Assembly: GCF_007830175.1 (NCBI RefSeq)
Contig: NZ_VLKH01000007.1
Location: 1 to 64,000 of the forward strand
Length of the DNA: 64,000 nucleotides
From: Sedimentibacter saalensis
Lineage (GTDB): Bacteria; Bacillota; Clostridia; Tissierellales; Sedimentibacteraceae
Direction of reading: 5' to 3'
The first letter of the stretch is position 1, and every line of letters starts with the position of its first letter. Position numbers and translations under genes: made by a program. The notes under the pieces were generated by a model, which saw nothing but the letters and a program-made list of their open reading frames with translations, did no database searches and was not told the DNA's origin. This document shows positions 62,511 to 64,000 of the stretch, one piece after another.

Positions 62511-63376
62511 GCAGATTATACATTGTTCCCACACCCATAGGGAATTTAAAGGATATGACGGAAAGAGCCGTTGAAACATTAAAGGAATGTGATCTTATTC
62601 TGGCAGAGGATACAAGACATACACAAAAGCTCTTAAATCATTTTGATATAAAAACAAAACTTGTTTCATATCACAAGTTCAATGAAAAAACAAGAAGTGA
62701 AGAAATAGTAAATGAAATTTTAACAGAGGAAAAAAACGTGGCACTTGTTACAGATGCAGGAACGCCATGCATTTCTGATCCCGGTTATGAGCTTGTAAAA
62801 AGAGCCAGAGAAGAAGAAATTGAAATTATAGCACTGGCAGGCGCATCGGCAGTAACCATTGCACTTTCTGCCGCAGGAATAGACACTTACGAATTTGCTT
62901 TTTACGGGTTCTTACCCAGAAAGAAAAGTGAGCTTGAAGAAGCCCTTGAAAAAATCAAGAAAAATTCCATAAAAACATTTATTATATATGAATCACCAAA
63001 AAGAATAATTAATCTTATGGAAATAATAAGTACAATTATGCCAAACTCAACAATTTGTGTAATGAAGGAACTTACAAAGCTTCATGAAAATTCATTTTAC
63101 GGAAACGCTGAGCAGGTACTTGAAAAACTAAAGAATCATGAAGATGTTGAAAGAGGAGAATACGTGCTGGTGGGCTATAACAACGACTGGGAAGAAAATC
63201 TCTCTACAGGCCCAGCTGTGAGCCTGCAGGCGATTTTGTTTGACAAACTTATACAAAAATATTATTCTTTAAAGGAGGCTGTCAATGAAGTCGTAGAGGA
63301 AGGCATTGCATCAAAAAACGATGCATACAAGGCTTCGCTTGAAGTGAAAAAATTCATAGAAAATTACAACAAATAG
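62507..63376 (+). CDS. rsmI: 16S rRNA (cytidine-1402-2'-O)-methyltransferase
   Basis: A 289-residue SAM-dependent enzyme of the tetrapyrrole methylase fold that modifies C1402 in the ribosomal P site. LYIVPTPIGNLKDMTERA, LAEDTRHTQKLLNHF, VTDAGTPCISDPGYELVK and GFLPRKK are diagnostic. The ATG overlaps the recQ stop (ATGA), with AGGAG upstream. The C-terminal helical tail (about 235-289) is normal for the family. Confidence 0.95.
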   Translation: MSRLYIVPTPIGNLKDMTERAVETLKECDLILAEDTRHTQKLLNHFDIKTKLVSYHKFNEKTRSEEIVNEILTEEKNVALVTDAGTPCISDPGYELVKRAREEEIEIIALAGASAVTIALSAAGIDTYEFAFYGFLPRKKSELEEALEKIKKNSIKTFIIYESPKRIINLMEIISTIMPNSTICVMKELTKLHENSFYGNAEQVLEKLKNHEDVERGEYVLVGYNNDWEENLSTGPAVSLQAILFDKLIQKYYSLKEAVNEVVEEGIASKNDAYKASLEVKKFIENYNK

Positions 63377-63384
63377 GGGGAAGC

Positions 63385-64000
63385 ATGTTAGGCACAATAG
63401 TAAACGCATTGGCAATTGTAGTCGGAGGAATAATAGGAATCATCTTTAAAAACATAATTCCAGATAAGCTGTCTGAATCTCTTCTGAAAGCAACAGGTTT
63501 GGCTGTTGTGACTGTAGGAATAAGACTTAGTCTTGCTGGTGAAAATCTCACACTGTTAATAATTTCTGTCATAGCTGGAACTTTAATTGGAGAATTGCTT
63601 GATATAGAAGGAAGGCTTGACAGGTTGGGTCAGAATATAGAAGGACGACTTAAAAACAAGGATAGCAACATCACTGCAGGCTTCGTATCCTGTACTCTTG
63701 TGTACTGCGTTGGATCAATGTCTATTATGGGTGCCATTCAAAGCGGTCTTACAGGAAACCATGAAATATTGTTTTCCAAGGCACTGATTGACGGTATAGT
63801 TTCAATTTCAATGGCTGTTTCAATGGGTGTGGGCGTAATATTCTCGAGCATAAGCGTATTGCTTTATCAGGGACTGTTGACAATACTCGCACAATTTGTA
63901 CAGTCTTTGTTGAGCCCGGAAGTTATAAGTGAAATGACTGCCGTAGGTGGAACTGTAATTATGGCCATAGGACTTAATTTCCTGGAAATTAAACGAGTTA
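63385..64000 (+). CDS. DUF554 family membrane protein (3' truncated by window)
   Basis: An ATG at 63385, preceded by AGGGGGA, opens a frame that runs past the window end (205 codons seen). MLGTIVNALAIVVGGIIGIIFKN, ITAGFVSCTLVYCVGSMSIMGAIQSGL and MSMGVGVIFSSISVLLYQG match the DUF554 family of seven-segment membrane proteins, thought to be transport-related but uncharacterised. It lies 8 bases after rsmI and probably belongs to the recQ-rsmI operon. The missing end should add about 20-30 residues. Confidence 0.88.
   Translation, partial: MLGTIVNALAIVVGGIIGIIFKNIIPDKLSESLLKATGLAVVTVGIRLSLAGENLTLLIISVIAGTLIGELLDIEGRLDRLGQNIEGRLKNKDSNITAGFVSCTLVYCVGSMSIMGAIQSGLTGNHEILFSKALIDGIVSISMAVSMGVGVIFSSISVLLYQGLLTILAQFVQSLLSPEVISEMTAVGGTVIMAIGLNFLEIKRV

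Overview
The window is AT-rich, gene-dense chromosomal DNA of a low-GC, anaerobic, endospore-forming Firmicute of the clostridial type; a Sedimentibacter/Tissierellales-like amino-acid fermenter is my inference. Support comes from strong AGGAGG ribosome sites, CotF-type spore coat genes, two aldehyde ferredoxin oxidoreductases with MoaD-like partners, a ctsR-mcsA-mcsB-clpC heat-shock operon, a T-box leader, a c-di-GMP riboswitch and three glutamine synthetases. I saw no phage, transposase or CRISPR array.

Layout. 1-5.1 kb: DUF2156 gene, then an arsenic operon (arsC, arsD, arsR, acr3), a repeat-containing lipoprotein and tag. 5.1-5.9 kb: a minus-strand coat operon (asparagine-rich repeat protein plus a CotF-like protein in two parts). 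6-11.4 kb: amidohydrolase, then a sigma-54-type cassette (AcoR-like activator, tungsten aldehyde oxidoreductase, MoaD-like protein). 11.5-17.7 kb: glutamate dehydrogenase and the CtsR operon. 17.8-23.2 kb: a T-box leader with overlapping Glu (GAA) and Asn (AAC) specifier codons ahead of aspS-gatC-gatA-gatB, the tRNA-dependent amidation pathway. 23.2-25 kb: cupin/HD-GYP protein and a c-di-GMP riboswitch with a secreted protein. 25-35.4 kb: nitrogen assimilation with glnA type I plus an ANTAR regulator, divergent type III glnN, and a long glutamine synthetase, interleaved with a LysM/GH18 hydrolase, hypotheticals and a HAD phosphatase. 35.7-39.4 kb: NhaC antiporter and a TPR-GAF-GGDEF cyclase. 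39.5-48 kb: phosphate regulon pstS-C-A-B, phoU, response regulator and kinase, followed with no visible terminator by a second oxidoreductase/MoaD pair. 48-52.8 kb: M20 peptidase, DUF5685-DnaJ-membrane protein operon, purA. 53-64 kb: glycoside-hydrolase-like lipoprotein, asd, rmuC, a GGDEF gene, tRNA-Leu, MATE pump, recQ, rsmI and a DUF554 gene cut by the window edge.

The regulatory DNA is the most informative part. Three 11-bp-phased TTTACA-type repeats lie upstream of the arsenic operon. Two lie upstream of pstS at the same distance from the -10 element, suggesting that the local phosphate two-component system also drives arsenate defence. Other readable circuits are the CtsR operator, a -24/-12 promoter with paired inverted repeats ahead of the first oxidoreductase, the dual-codon T-box, and a terminator-containing glnA leader next to an ANTAR gene. 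A dispersed paired-hairpin repeat and a heptamer repeat that sits between stop codons and terminators recur across the window.
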